Below, in pieces: positions 1 through 11,303 of a stretch of 64,000 nucleotides of DNA (position 1 is the stretch's first letter; the number at the start of each line of letters is the position of its first letter). A model generated the notes under the pieces. It was not told the DNA's origin and searched no databases. It was given only the letters and a program-made list of their open reading frames with translations. Where the stretch lies: the NCBI GenBank assembly GCA_028752905.1, contig JAQNBH010000014.1:17033250-17097249 (forward strand), given 5' to 3'. The translations under genes and the position numbers were made by a program. The DNA comes from Cladorhizidae sp. MBARI D1340-BT2. Lineage: Eukaryota > Porifera > Demospongiae > Poecilosclerida > Cladorhizidae.

Positions 1-344
1 AGTGTGTGGGAGTGTGAGGTGTTGTAGGCTATCCGTAATCAGCACACAATCAAGTAGGTTGAGAAGAGCTTGGGAACAGGTTTTTGATTAGATATTCACA
101 CGCAGCAATAACTATACTACAAATGAGCACTTATAAATGCTGGGTCTGCTTTTTATGTCGTCATCCTGTTCTGCTTGAAACTCATCAGACAATATGACAG
201 TAAGTTAAATCTTGAGCTGCATCATAATGCATAAAAGAAAGGTCACTGTTCAAACCAAGATGCTTAAAATGATTGCAATACAACAACTCTTTCCAAATGA
301 GTCCTTTGGAAACTTAAAAGTGAGTCCGTAACCATATCCTAGCA
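1..344. other. No recognised feature
   Basis: AT-rich sequence without a convincing ORF, RNA gene or repeat of its own. It ends where the left arm of the foldback element begins. Confidence 0.5.
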
Positions 345-584
345 AAAAATTTGTTGTTGTGGTACCATTTTATAGCTCATAGATTCTGCAAACTTCATGG
401 AATGGACTTGATATACAGCTCAAAAGATAGGTCTCTCCGTGTGCTCTTTTGATACTAAAACATTTTTCATAGGTATAACTATACCCAAATTATTGGAACT
501 GGGAGTACCTCAAAACCTGAGTGCCCGAGTTTAGGCCAGTTCACCCGATGCTGTGTGAGCAGAACGTTGCTGCTCAAATCTGCT

Positions 585-790
585 CAAAATCAATATACAT
601 GAGACACACACTCTAGTAATAGCACTAGCAATAATTATACATGAGACACACACTCTAGTAATAGCACTAGCAATATACATGAGACACACACTCTAGTAAT
701 AGCACTAGCAATATACATGAGACACACACTCTAGTAATAGCACTAGCAGCAATATACATGAGACATACACTCTAGTAATAGCACTAGCAG
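585..790. repeat. Minisatellite, about 38-bp unit, 5 copies
   Basis: Unit contains ATACATGAGACACACACTCT followed by AGTAATAGCACTAGCAAT. Copies are nearly identical; the first and fourth carry small insertions. It lies inside the foldback element. Confidence 0.9.
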
Positions 791-1204
791 TTTGCTGATC
801 CCCACCCACTTGAAAGCGCCTTCACATAAGTTTTTTTTTAAAGACATCCAAGATCACCTCACAAGTCTCCTTCAGGATGGTCGAGACTGTTGATCATCCC
901 ATACGAAAGTTGAAGGACAGAGAGGTCTAGCAAAATCATAGAAGTATACTTCATGACAGAGAGGCATAACAAATTAATTTTTTAAGCACTATACTTGTCA
1001 GTTGCCTGTAGCAAGAAACCTCAGAGCGAGTGCCAACCGTTCACATGGGGAGATATCAGCTCTGACAGGTCAACTGACCTTATATATAATTAGGTAACTT
1101 TTATTGGATATATATAAAGCATACCTCAGCTAAAAGAGAGTCAAACCTCTCCCTAGACATCTTCAAATATCTGAAATGACTCTATGAGGCCTGTATGGGT
1201 CAGG

Positions 1205-1285
1205 CAGGCCTCATATCTTGTAGGAGATTGTTTTAATCTCCTAGCCTATCTCTTGTAGGAGATTGTTATAATCTCCTTGCTGCCT
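1205..1285. repeat. Duplicated small hairpin
   Basis: Two adjacent copies of a unit in which GGAGATT and AATCTCC pair across a 4-5 base loop. The unit is about 33 bp. Function is unknown. Confidence 0.6.
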
Positions 1286-1911
1286 ATGGTGAGTGAATAT
1301 TGGGTGTACCCACATCCTTCTCTTCCGCTTTCTTCGCCTTCTACTAGCCAATAGAAAGATTAAGTACATCTCTTCTTCGCTGCTGCTGTCATTTGTCCAT
1401 CTTTGTTGAGCGCAGTTCGAACAATTGACAACACAATACTGGCCAAGTGGAACATTGCGTAAGTTATGTTGTGAACCAGCAAACGTAATGCAATGCAACG
1501 TTCTGCTCACCCAGCATCGTGTTGTGAACCGGCCTAAACTCAGGCACTCAGGTTTTGAGGTACCCTCACTTGAGCTCTAGTAACTCGGTATAGTTATGTT
1601 TTAGTATCAAAAGAGAGCACAGAGAGAGACCTATCTTTTGAACTATATATTATATAAAGTCCATAACATGAAGTTTGCAGAATCGATGAAGCTATAAAGT
1701 AGTAACCACAATTTTTTTTTTAAAGAGTGCGGGTGGAAAATGAATTTTATGGAATTTTAACGAAATTTATTTTACAACCGGGTGCTTGACCACGTACTTA
1801 CATTTTACTGCCTAATCAAAATGCTCATTGCATAGAGTAGAGCTTCCTCTAGCCACTGGTACTAATTTCAACTCTCTAGCACTTGGTAATCTGGAGATAT
1901 TTATGCGGCAA

Positions 1912-2100
1912 AATCAGGCATTGCGGTTCCCTCCACTTTAGCTCCAGTAACTTGGCTATAGTTATACCCATGAAATATATTTTAGTATCTAAAGAGAGCA
2001 CACAGAGAGACCTATCTTTTGAGCCATATATCAAGTCCATACCATGAAGTTTACAGAATCTATGGAGCTATAAAGTGGTAACCACACACACAAAAAAAAG
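1912..2100 (-). repeat. Single arm of the foldback family
   Basis: Same sequence as the right arm of the element at 345-1725 and in the same orientation, covering only the outer roughly 185 bp. It ends in a CA/A-rich stretch and poly-T at about 2085-2110. Confidence 0.75.
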
Positions 2101-2109
2101 TTTTTTTTT

Positions 2110-2467
2110 ATGCACCTGTCACCCCAGCTTGGGTGTTGATTGGAGTATCAGAAATTAAAACAACAGTTGACATAGCTCAATAGACACTCACTACACACTG
2201 AACAGCTGATGATGATCATCTGGTCAGGTGCCTTTACATCAGCATAATGTGTAAAATACTTTGTGGTTTAACAAAACAACACACTGCCAGGTAACCTATT
2301 AAGGGTGGCAAAAATTAACCTAGTTGGCAAAAGTGGGGTGCCTGTCACAGTATGCAAAATCCAGTAACAGTGAACCACTGTAGAAAATTATAAATCATAA
2401 ATACCCACTGGTCAAGCCATAGACCCCTTGCTCCGGCCCTGTGAATGGTCACTATGTAGCTGATAGG

Positions 2468-2498
<31 letters not shown>

Positions 2499-3105
2499 TT
2501 TAATTAGGTCTCACTCATTGTGTCCACCTGTGATTCTGAGATCACAAGGTGGATGGGGAGGGGGGGGAGGGGCTTCATGGCTCGGTTTGAGGAGGAGAGG
2601 GCACCACTGATGGCTTGGAAATGTTTTTACTATTGCATTCATTTTGCCATCGGAAGTAAGCGCATAACTCGAGGTGACTGGAAGCCTCCAGAAGTTGACT
2701 ATTTTACAAAGATAACTGGTCAAGATTTGGTGGCTCAAATAACAATGGTGATGAGATTGATGATATGACTTGCTAGATGATGATGATGACAGAGGGTTAA
2801 TTGCAATTATCCTGACCATACAGAACCAATTACATCTACAAGTGCTGTGATTACTTGACAGACACAGTTACATGGACCCCAACTTGCTGTGTGTTCTCCC
2901 CTTACATTTCCACATAACAATGTTACCCAAGCAGTCCCAGGTCAGCCTTCAAGGCAGAGGCATTAGCCAGCTCTCAGGGGTATGCCAGCTCTGCTATCTC
3001 CAGCCAAACTTGAATGACATCAGTAATGCATTGAGTGGCAAGCGAAAGTGCAATAGAGAGGATTAAAGAAATAAAAATCTCCCAATTATCTTCCTACTCC
3101 AAGCA
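2110..3105. other. Intergenic, with 38-base poly-G tract
   Basis: No gene recognised. An uninterrupted G run lies at 2471-2508. Short ORFs on both strands around 2510-2820 overlap each other and resemble nothing I recognise. Confidence 0.5.
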
Positions 3106-3109
3106 TAGC

Positions 3110-3500
3110 AGCAGGCCTAACACTAGGCACTGATCTGTAAATTATTGAGGTCGTAAGATTATTGTTTGGGGGCAGGAGGAGTGTGTGAGGTCAGGTTACA
3201 ACCTGAACTGCTTGTTGAACTTTTGGAAGTGAATTATTATTATAGCTTCACAATCTCCTGGAAATATTGACATGCATTACATCTTGAAATTAGAGTTCAG
3301 GTTCACTTAGGTTAGCCAGCTAGAACCGAGTGTCCCCTCTGGAACTGCACGATGGTATCTGCTTCAACTGCACAGTGTTATATAGAAGTAGCTATATAGA
3401 TTCCAAACTGGTGCAAGGTTGGGACGATAACCAGCTCAGATATTCTCAATATTAAACATGACAATTATTTCCAGTTTTGTAAACTTGTCCATAGCTAGCT
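3110..3500 (+). repeat. Dispersed repeat, copy 1 (partner at 7635-8110)
   Basis: Shares two blocks with the region 7635-8110: CACTGATCTGTAAAT near 3123, and a block starting TTCCAAACTGGTG near 3410 that continues to TTTCCAGTT. The block order is the same in both places, so this is a dispersed non-coding repeat, probably a non-autonomous transposon. Confidence 0.55.
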
Positions 3501-4055
3501 AGTGTGTTGATGAATCGAGTGGCTAAGTGCGAATGAAACTTAAGCATCTATTCCTGTCAGCTCTTAGCTAACAACCCATTGCCTATGTGGCCAGTTTTCT
3601 TTTCTTAGTTAGCTTCTAATCACTTTTTCAGATATCCTTTCACTGACGAGCATTCCATTCCCGACTTACATAAGCCTGCATTTATGCCGACCATTCCCGG
3701 TTTACGCATGAGTTTACCACGTGAGATGGAGTTAATTTCTAGTGATTCTCTTTTTGTATGTAGAGGTTGAAGATTAGTAGTCTGCGACACTTAGTGTCTG
3801 CTTAGAGTTCGAGCTTCTTGATATCAAAGGTAATCGTCGATGTTTAGAATTTTGTGATGCTCCTTCTCTTATAGAAACATGAACAATGGAGTATAGAAGC
3901 TTACCTGAGCATAAGGAAGCTTCTCAACGGGGTGGATGACACCAAGCACTAGTAATGAAGAGTTAAGAAGAAAAATATTATGGTATAATTTTTAATACCT
4001 CAAACCCTTTACCAAATGGAGGGGACATGCAGTGTCTGCCTTCTGGCCTTCTCGA
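3501..4055. other. No recognised feature
   Basis: No coding or repeat signal that I can support. Confidence 0.4.
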
Positions 4056-4059
4056 TCAC

Positions 4060-6675
4060 CAAGGTGAGGTTTTTGAGAATCCATGGGCCAGTAGACAATT
4101 CCTGCATTGGCTCTGGTGAATCATCATCTCAGATTGCTCCTTGCAGTGCCTCTCGGCAAGAGGTTGGCCAGTAATGCGGGGCTCGATGAAGGATGCTTCA
4201 GTTTCTCCTCCTTTCCGAAAGAGATACCCTAACATACTGTTCAAAGAGAGTCCCTCAGGCCTCAAAAGTGTTGGTTGCTAGGAAGCTAGCGTCCATCGTG
4301 TTCAATGTGGTAGCAAGGAATGAAAATACCACGTGGTGCCGCATACTCCATTTTGCGTCTCACTGTTTTAGACTGCTGCCGAGAGGAAAGAGGTGGAGTC
4401 TAGCGTCAGCTGTGAACAATCTTGTCAGGGAAGAAGCCGATGCTGTTGCTACATCGTGGAAGCCTAATTCTCCCTCCATGAGACAGATTTTCAAGTCATC
4501 TTTAACATTACAATGTGTGGATATTTCCATTGGAGGTCAGCCAGCTTATTTAAGGCAGATGACCTCTGGAAGTTCAGTGGAGCCGAGTTGAGATAGGTGA
4601 TATCCAACTGATTTACTAGAACTAGTCAAGAGGTGACTGGGAACAGCCCCGGCAATGAAGCTAGGGTTTTTCTAGTAAGAATACTGTTAGCGGGATAGTT
4701 CCTAGGCCAGCTACCAACTGAGAAGGAAAACCCCATTAACACCCTGTATCCATCCGTCCCCATTTCTTCGGTGCCTCACTGGTAGCTCTGTGTAAAAAGG
4801 ATGGTGGGGTTTGCCCTAACGCGGTTGGCAGTACTCTGGGCAGACTGGCAGCTAAGTGTGCTGGCAGTAATGCTCTACAAAAAGTTCCTGATTTCCTGGC
4901 CCCTAGGCAGTTAAGGTTTTGGAGTGATGAATGGAGTTGAAGCGGCAGTGCATGCTGCACGCATCTACCTCCGGAACCTCAAGGAAGATCAAATGATCAT
5001 GAAGGTGGACTTCCGAAATGCCTTCAACAGTATTCGCTGGGACAAGATAACATGCTGTAGAGGAGTATATTCCCAAACTTCTCTCTTTTGTCCACTCAGT
5101 GTACTGCTTGACATCTTTCCTCCTCTCATGGGGTGATGAGGTAGTGCTCTCTTCAGAAGTGGTTCAGCAGGGGGACCCATTGGGGCCCTCCTCTTTTGCC
5201 TCACTATGCATAAGATGGGTGAAAACCTGAGGTCGGAGTTCTCTGTTTTCTATCCGGATGATGGAACTCTGGGAGGTAACCGTAAAGATGTAATTTGTGA
5301 TCTTTCGGACCATTGAGGTTGAAGCAGGTGCTCTGGGCCTTGAGATGAACAGAGAGAAGACTGAACTGATCAGCACAGATCCTACTCGAGAGGGATTGTC
5401 CTGGTTGCTCTTCCTGGAGTTAGCATCATTAACTCAGAGAATGCCACCCTCTTGAGCTCTCCTATTGGAGGTTTACAATCAGTGGATACATGTGTAAGGG
5501 AGAAGACAGAGCTGCTGCAATGGATGGGTGATAGACTTTGTCATTTGCATTCTCATGATGCAATCACATTGTTGCGTCATTTACGGTCCCTAACATGATG
5601 CACATTCTTTGCTGGGCTCCCTGTTTCTCTTCCAGTCATCTCCCATCATATGATCACCTTCTCAAGTCAATCCTCAGCAGTATCACCAACATGGATTTTC
5701 AGAACAATGACTCTTCTTGGCTACAGGCCACCCTCCCAGTGAACCATGGGGGAATTGGAATTAGGAGTGCAGATCATCTTGCACCCTCTGCTTTTTTGGC
5801 TTCTGCTGATGATCGTCCAATCTATCCTCCCCTCTTGGTTTAGTGCAGTTCAGTGCCCTGTGATTGGGGTTGCTTTCTCGTTTTGGAGTGACGGACTTGG
5901 CCAGTCTCCTCCAGCAAAAGTCTTGGGACATACCTCATAATCTGGCAGGGCAGAGTCTCTTCTATGAAATGCTAGCGACCCCAAGACCAGAGCTCATCTC
6001 TTGGCAATGTTGGCATGTGAGTCAGGTGCCTGGTTGAATGCCCTGCCAATCTCCTCGCTGGGTCTCCGAATGAGTGGTGACACAGTCTGCATAGCTTTGG
6101 AGCACCCATTTTCAAGCCACACTCTTGTAGTTACTGTAGAGCAGACGTTGACCAGTTTGGTACTCACGGGTTGAGCTGCAGACAGAGCCAGAGAAGGCTT
6201 TCTCACCATAGCACTTTCAACAATATCATCCACCGTTCATTAACTGCTGCAAATGTCCCTTCACGGCTGGAGCTCTCGGGACTGTTTAGGTCGGACGGAA
6301 AGAGACCTGATGGCATGTCCATCATTCCTTGGTCAAGTGGTAGACTCTTGGTATGGGATACCACTTGTGGTGACAACATTGCCCCATCCAACCTTGCACC
6401 CGCTGTCACTGAGGCTGGCGCAGTGGCAGCCCAAGCGGAGAGTTTGAAGAATGTGAAGTACGCCCACCTGGACTCGTCATACAGTTTTGTACCTGTGCCA
6501 GTGGAGACGTGTGTCCCTTTTGCACCTCAAACAAAGACTACCTTCAGGGAGTTAGGGCACCGCCTGAGGTCAGCAACTTCTGATTAGAACTCACATCAAC
6601 ATCTCCATTTCTGTGGCGATGCAATGTGGGAACACTTCTTCAGTGTCGGGATCTTTGGGGTGTGTGGAAGATTAA
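4060..6675 (+). pseudogene. Decayed reverse-transcriptase element (relic A)
   Basis: Reading across frames in order, the plus strand gives: an N-terminal conserved segment (4193-4470, with LVARKLASI and ..ASAVNNLVREEADA); a segment before the palm (about 4745-4920); the reverse-transcriptase core (MKVDFRNAFNSIRWDKI at about 5000-5050, QQGDPLGPLLF near 5167, FYPDDGTLGG near 5250, where family members usually have Leu before DD); a GGIGIRSADHLAPSAFLAS segment near 5750; and a C-terminal module with HGLSC, KRPDGM and LLVWDTTCGD (about 6160-6590). The end reads QCGNTSSVSG near 6630. Several frameshifts and stops make it non-functional. No LTRs were seen. The family recurs at 30645-36158 (minus) and 39430-39755 (plus). 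It is a non-LTR-type element by architecture; the clade is not settled. Confidence 0.8.
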
Positions 6676-6679
6676 TTTT

Positions 6680-7630
6680 TTTGGGGGGTATTATTTTTTC
6701 TTTGTATCTATCTACATATCCCCAAATATCCCAAATATTTAACAAATACGTGTAGTTAGACAGCTTATCGTACGGTATAGAGCTAAGGCATACACTTGGC
6801 TAGAAATAGCCAAGTTTTGTCTGCTGATTTCAGTTGATGCTGGTCCTAATTCCAAGTCTTGGTTTAGTGGAGCTGATAAGTTTTCTAGATAAGCCAAACA
6901 AATCTGGAAAAGTATGACGGATTCGTAATAAAAATAGCTAGCTAATGGCAAAAAGATGTCCTATAGATTCCCCATTGCGAATCTGGAAAAGTATGGTGGG
7001 TTAGTAACAAAAATTGTAGCAACCTAATGGAAAAAACTATACATTGCATCATCAGCATTATCAGTATTCATGGCAAGTTATTATCCAGCTACAACACCTT
7101 CTCTCTTGAACCAGATTCGTTTGGTCAACTCCACCAAACCCAGACAACCTAAATTAGAACCATCATCAATTCAAGATAAAAACTTGATTATTTCTATCTA
7201 AGCCTCTGAGACAGTTTATGAATTCCCTTACTACCATACCTTAGCTCTATCTAGCAAGATAAGTTAGTTAACTACACATAAAAAATATTCTGTTCAAAAC
7301 CAACTTATTAAATAATTATAGTTGCTTTATTTCTTGCTAGCGCTTGGCGTCACCCACGATCTAGAAGCTTTCTTAGGATCAAGAAAACGCTTTTATACTC
7401 CACCTGTCCAAGCTTGTCCAAGCTTGTATTAGTAGCTGACAAGATTGGATGGTCACGTTTGATTCTCGCTTACAACCGACAACACTCCACAAGTTTGCTA
7501 AACTGGAAATGGTCGTCACACCCATAGGTTTTTTCTCTTCTTTCTAACTGAAAATAATCGTCATTGATAACCACTTTTGGAGATAACACTCTTAAAGAAT
7601 ACACTACTCGGGCTATTTCTCAATATCACG
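6680..7630. other. No recognised feature
   Basis: AT-rich sequence. The first part may be 3' untranslated sequence of relic A. No gene seen. Confidence 0.4.
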
Positions 7631-7634
7631 ATCG

Positions 7635-8110
7635 GATAACATCAGTAATTTACAGATCAGTGTATAGTGTTAGGCTGCATACACTGATCTGTAAATCACT
7701 GATGTCATTGGAAATGTAATCCAGATTGATTTTTTAAATTTTTATTGCACCTTCGCTTGGCCACACAATGATTTCTAGTAGATGCATACATATAGATACG
7801 CCATGCATGGCAATATTGAGTGTTCCGTCCAATTCCCGAGGTTCATTTCACTCGCTACTAGTAATGAATGTAAGGTTAAAGAAGGTGCAATAATTTGAAA
7901 TCCTAGTATTTTTAAATCACATTGCTCTAAGAATTGTCCTATATACCCAAGCATAGATGCAGAGATTGGATTGTAATATGGAGAAGTAGCTAAGAGTGGT
8001 ATATTCCTTCCAGTTTCCAAACTGGTGTAAGTTCGGGACGAGTACCAGCTCTGATATTTCTCTATATTGACCGCGACCATCATTTCCAGTTAAATTAATT
8101 GTCTGCACTC
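7635..8110 (+). repeat. Dispersed repeat, copy 2, with a 26-bp hairpin
   Basis: A near-perfect inverted repeat of about 26 bp per arm with a 13-base loop lies at about 7637-7702 (arms contain TTTACAGATCAGTG and CACTGATCTGTAAA). Further on, the block near 8018 matches copy 1 near 3410. Confidence 0.6.
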
Positions 8111-8730
8111 GCTCACACACCAGCATACTATTTCTCAATTCTCTATTAAAGTGCATTAATAAAGGAATATAGTGCATACAAAGTAGTAAGAAATCCCCCC
8201 TCCCCCCTTCACAACCCAAATAAAACTGAGTCTGGCCGTGTAGACTTCCCAGACTAGAGTACCCCGAGAATTCCTCAGAATCAATCTCGGAGCATCTATT
8301 TTTATTTTATTTTTTGGGGTGAGCATGCCCCCAGACCCCCACTAGTTGTTATGTGATATACACTCCCCCTCCACGTCAACACCAAACTTTGGAGTTCCCC
8401 CCCCTCCCAAAACTCAAAATCCTGTATAAAACCCTGCACACACACACACACACACACACACATTCAAGCATACCCCGATGGCGTTTGTGAAACTTCGTCA
8501 CATCTTTAACCATCATGCCCCACTTAAAATCCAGATTCCTCCAGTTGCTCCCCCTTGGACAATTTTCTAAATGAAACCCTGTCTAGCCACAGTGAAGAAA
8601 AAATGAAGCAACACAATGAAGAGATAGCTATTGAGAAGAGTCAGAAAGTTGAATTCGCCTGGGATGACCTCTGGAGAACTCATCAATGACTTCTTCAATG
8701 TCAATGGGCATGTCTCGATGCATGTGAAGT
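8111..8730. other. Intergenic, with CA microsatellite
   Basis: A CA dinucleotide run lies at about 8436-8462, with C-rich stretches around 8190-8410. No gene recognised. Confidence 0.5.
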
Positions 8731-8734
8731 AGAG

Positions 8735-10920
8735 TCAGGATTCATTACTCATGCTAGACCTAAGGACAGTTTTGATACGTTTAAGCCCACTGAAAGATCT
8801 CTCAGCAGAGCATGAAGTTACGGGGAGGGTCCAGAGAATAGTAACAAAGCCTTTGTTGTTAGGGTAAAAGCTAGAGATGCAGATCAATGTTGAGGAGAGA
8901 GTTGAAGGAAGTGAATTTAAACCATGATCTTTCTCTTCAGATTTCCACTTGGTATACCAGTTTTTGATCATCTCACCACTGAGAGAAGACACATTTGGTA
9001 GGTCTACAGCATATAGCTCCCTCACTTTTATCACCATACTGGACACAGTTGCAAGATCTTCTGTTACCAATACCGATGGTACCAAGTATAGACCTAGAAA
9101 AGCAATTTTTTGATGTAAACTAAACCGCTTGTCAAGCTCAGCAAGAAGATGGTCCAAAATTGGAACTGTGATAGTTCTTCTAAATTATTCAGAGGGATTA
9201 GATGCTGGTATGCTTGCTCTGTGTTGCTGACGACCACATATCCTGGGCATTGATGGTGTAGTCCCCACCTCATTACACATTTCAGAGATCAGAGTTTCAA
9301 ACCATCTACTGTGGTAGGAGTCAACATTCTCTCTGACTTGCTTGAGGGATGATGACAAAGTCTTGATCTCAGACACTGCCTGAACTATGTCCTTAGCCTC
9401 CTCTTGAAGGCTCGTTGTGAGGCCCCTGAGGTACTGTAGACACTCATTGGTAATCACAAGAGCACTGATGAATTCTGTTGTTGATATAGCCAGCAAGAGA
9501 GCACTGGCATCTGTCACAGAGTCAGAAGACCACATGTGAGAACTTTCAGCTGAAATGCTCTCAAAACAAGCAACAATGGAGGAGTGAAGTTTCTTAATAT
9601 GATCGAGAGCGTCGATGCGTTCAATCCATCTTGTTCTGCAGAGATCTTTGAGCTTCACCACGTTCGATTCTGGCTGGGTGTTCTCTATAGCTTCTTCCAA
9701 CTTCTTCTGACGCTTGGGGTGTGCAAAAAAGAAGATGACAGTCGCTTCACAATACCAATCATGTTACGGACGCTCACTTCTTCGAATGAAGCCACAACTG
9801 CCAAGTTCAAACAGTGAGAAGCACAATGGGTGTAAAGGGCAAGGGGGTACTGAGAAGTTATTCTAGCTGCAGCTCCGTTTGTCTTTCCGGACATTTTGCT
9901 AGCTCCGTCATAGGCCTGACCATGCATCTTTGATGGATCTAGGTAAATTCTGACAAAACCAAGCATCTTGTCAGCCAAAGCTTTGCCACTGTCCACATTC
10001 TAGAAATGTAACGAGATCCTCTCTGATGAAGCAGTTTCAGGCTGAAGATACCGTATGACAATGCAGAGTTGTTCCTTGTTGGAGCAATCAGTGACCTCAT
10101 CTGCAAGCACAGACTTTTACGAACCTTTCTTAAGATTGTTACTAATCTGGTCACCAAGTATGCTGAGCAACTGATTCTGAATATCAGGGGACGTGTATGT
10201 GGCATTTCTAGCTGTACTCTGAAGGTGATCCCTCAAGATTGTGTCTCCAGCCGAGATACGGAAGTTGAGCAAAGCACAAAAGTTGCCATGGTTTGTGCTT
10301 GCTGCTTGTGCACCTTCCATATCAGTGCCACCATCACAATGACCACAGAGAGCAATGTTCTGCCGACCACACAAGACAATTATCTCTTGATAGAGCAGAG
10401 CTTTTTTCTGTTGTTCTGGATGGTTTCTCTTGTTCCTTCTCTCAGTTGAATTAACACTCTGTCGCTTACCACTCATCCTCTCTGCGAAAGCATCACAGAC
10501 AGCAATGGCATCTTTGTATATACTCTCTAGCTGCATGGAGATCGCACACTTCATACATCTTCTTGAAGTTGGTAAATGCTGTCTCAACAAACACTTCTTT
10601 ACCTTTCCGTACGTCTATGCTCCTAGCAAAGAGCACACACGGAAGAGTGTACCCACCATTTTCTTGCCAACTGTACTTTCTTAAATACCGATGTAGAAAG
10701 CCACGACCACCTTCACGTGAAAACTTGTAATCGATATCAGGAATAAAGTGGTTATTGTGTAGAAGTTGTACTTTTCATGTTCGGTCAAAGAACTTCTTCT
10801 CTTGGCCAAGTAAGCTACATCTATATCAACTACTGATACCTCAGGCTCCTGCTCAATACAAGGATGCTTTGGGATGGTAAGAATCAGTGCTCTGATCAGA
10901 TTCCGAGTCATATTCAAAGA
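8735..10920 (-). pseudogene. Decayed hAT/DUF4371-type (ZMYM1-like) transposase
   Basis: On the minus strand the pieces appear in the order expected of a DUF4371-type hAT transposase. A TTF/zinc-finger-like N-terminal segment lies at about 10600-10800. The segment with ALLYQEIIVLCGRQNIALCG follows at 10300-10420. The next segment has MHGQAYDGASKMSG (9860-9930, the usual D-G-A region) with THCASHCLNLAV. Then come DLCRTRWIERIDAL (9620-9670) and the hAT C-terminal dimerisation segment with LPVTSCSAERSFSGLKRIKT (8760-8830). Frameshifts separate the segments, so it is dead. Terminal inverted repeats were not found. It is a transposase relic rather than a host gene, because every block is broken and related relics lie nearby. 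Confidence 0.8.
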
Positions 10921-10947
10921 ATGGTATAATAGAGGAGATGGCTGTGG

Positions 10948-11015
10948 TCTCTACTTCAGAAGTTGAGAGACTGGGTGATTCAGGGACCACTGTATTACTG
11001 TATGTGCACATGCAG
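10948..11015 (+). repeat. 70-bp block shared with 16285-16355
   Basis: Begins CTCTACTTCAGAAGTTGAG and continues nearly identically to the second copy. It lies between the DUF4371 relic and the palindrome. Its origin is unknown. Confidence 0.8.
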
Positions 11016-11104
11016 ACTTACCAACTGTCCCGGATTTCCCCGGAATTCTGGAACTTGTCCCGGAGTCCCGGTGCGACTGCTTCATATCCTGCGCAATCTG
11101 AATC

Positions 11105-11303
11105 CTGCAGTCCACTCTGTACTGTCTGCACAACTGCATTCCTAAGTAACCGCTGCTACACAAGTAGGAAAGGGTTAGCTGCGAACAAAATCAATTTCAT
11201 TTAATAAATGATATTGATTTTGTTCGCAGCTAACCCTTTCCTACTTGTGTAGTAGCGGTTACTTAGGAATGCAGTTGTGCAGACAGTACAGAGTGGACTG
11301 CAG
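11105..11303. repeat. 199-bp near-perfect palindrome at the LINE 5' end
   Basis: Positions 11105-11202 are the reverse complement of 11206-11303 apart from two mismatches, with a 3-base centre (11203-11205). The outer ends are CTGCAG on both sides. The right arm runs into the LINE and contains the first possible ATG of its ORF (11277). The left arm is therefore an inverted copy of the LINE 5' end. Confidence 0.95.

Larger units (their letters stand above)
345..1725. mobile_element. Foldback (long inverted-repeat) element, non-autonomous
   Basis: The stretch at about 345-577 reappears in reverse complement at about 1496-1725, so the two ends form an inverted repeat of roughly 230 bp around a 0.9-kb centre. 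Both arms run from a segment resembling TGGTTACCACTTTATAGC to one resembling GAGCAGAACGTTGC. The arms differ by scattered substitutions and small indels, so the element is not recent. No transposase is encoded. The interior holds a minisatellite (585-790). Related single arms lie at 1912-2100 and 28475-28660. Exact ends and target duplication could not be fixed by eye. Confidence 0.7.

Noticed and set aside
4736..4960. Minus-strand ORF opposite relic A
   Set aside because: The plus strand at this place fits the conserved segment before the RT palm; the minus ORF is a shadow.
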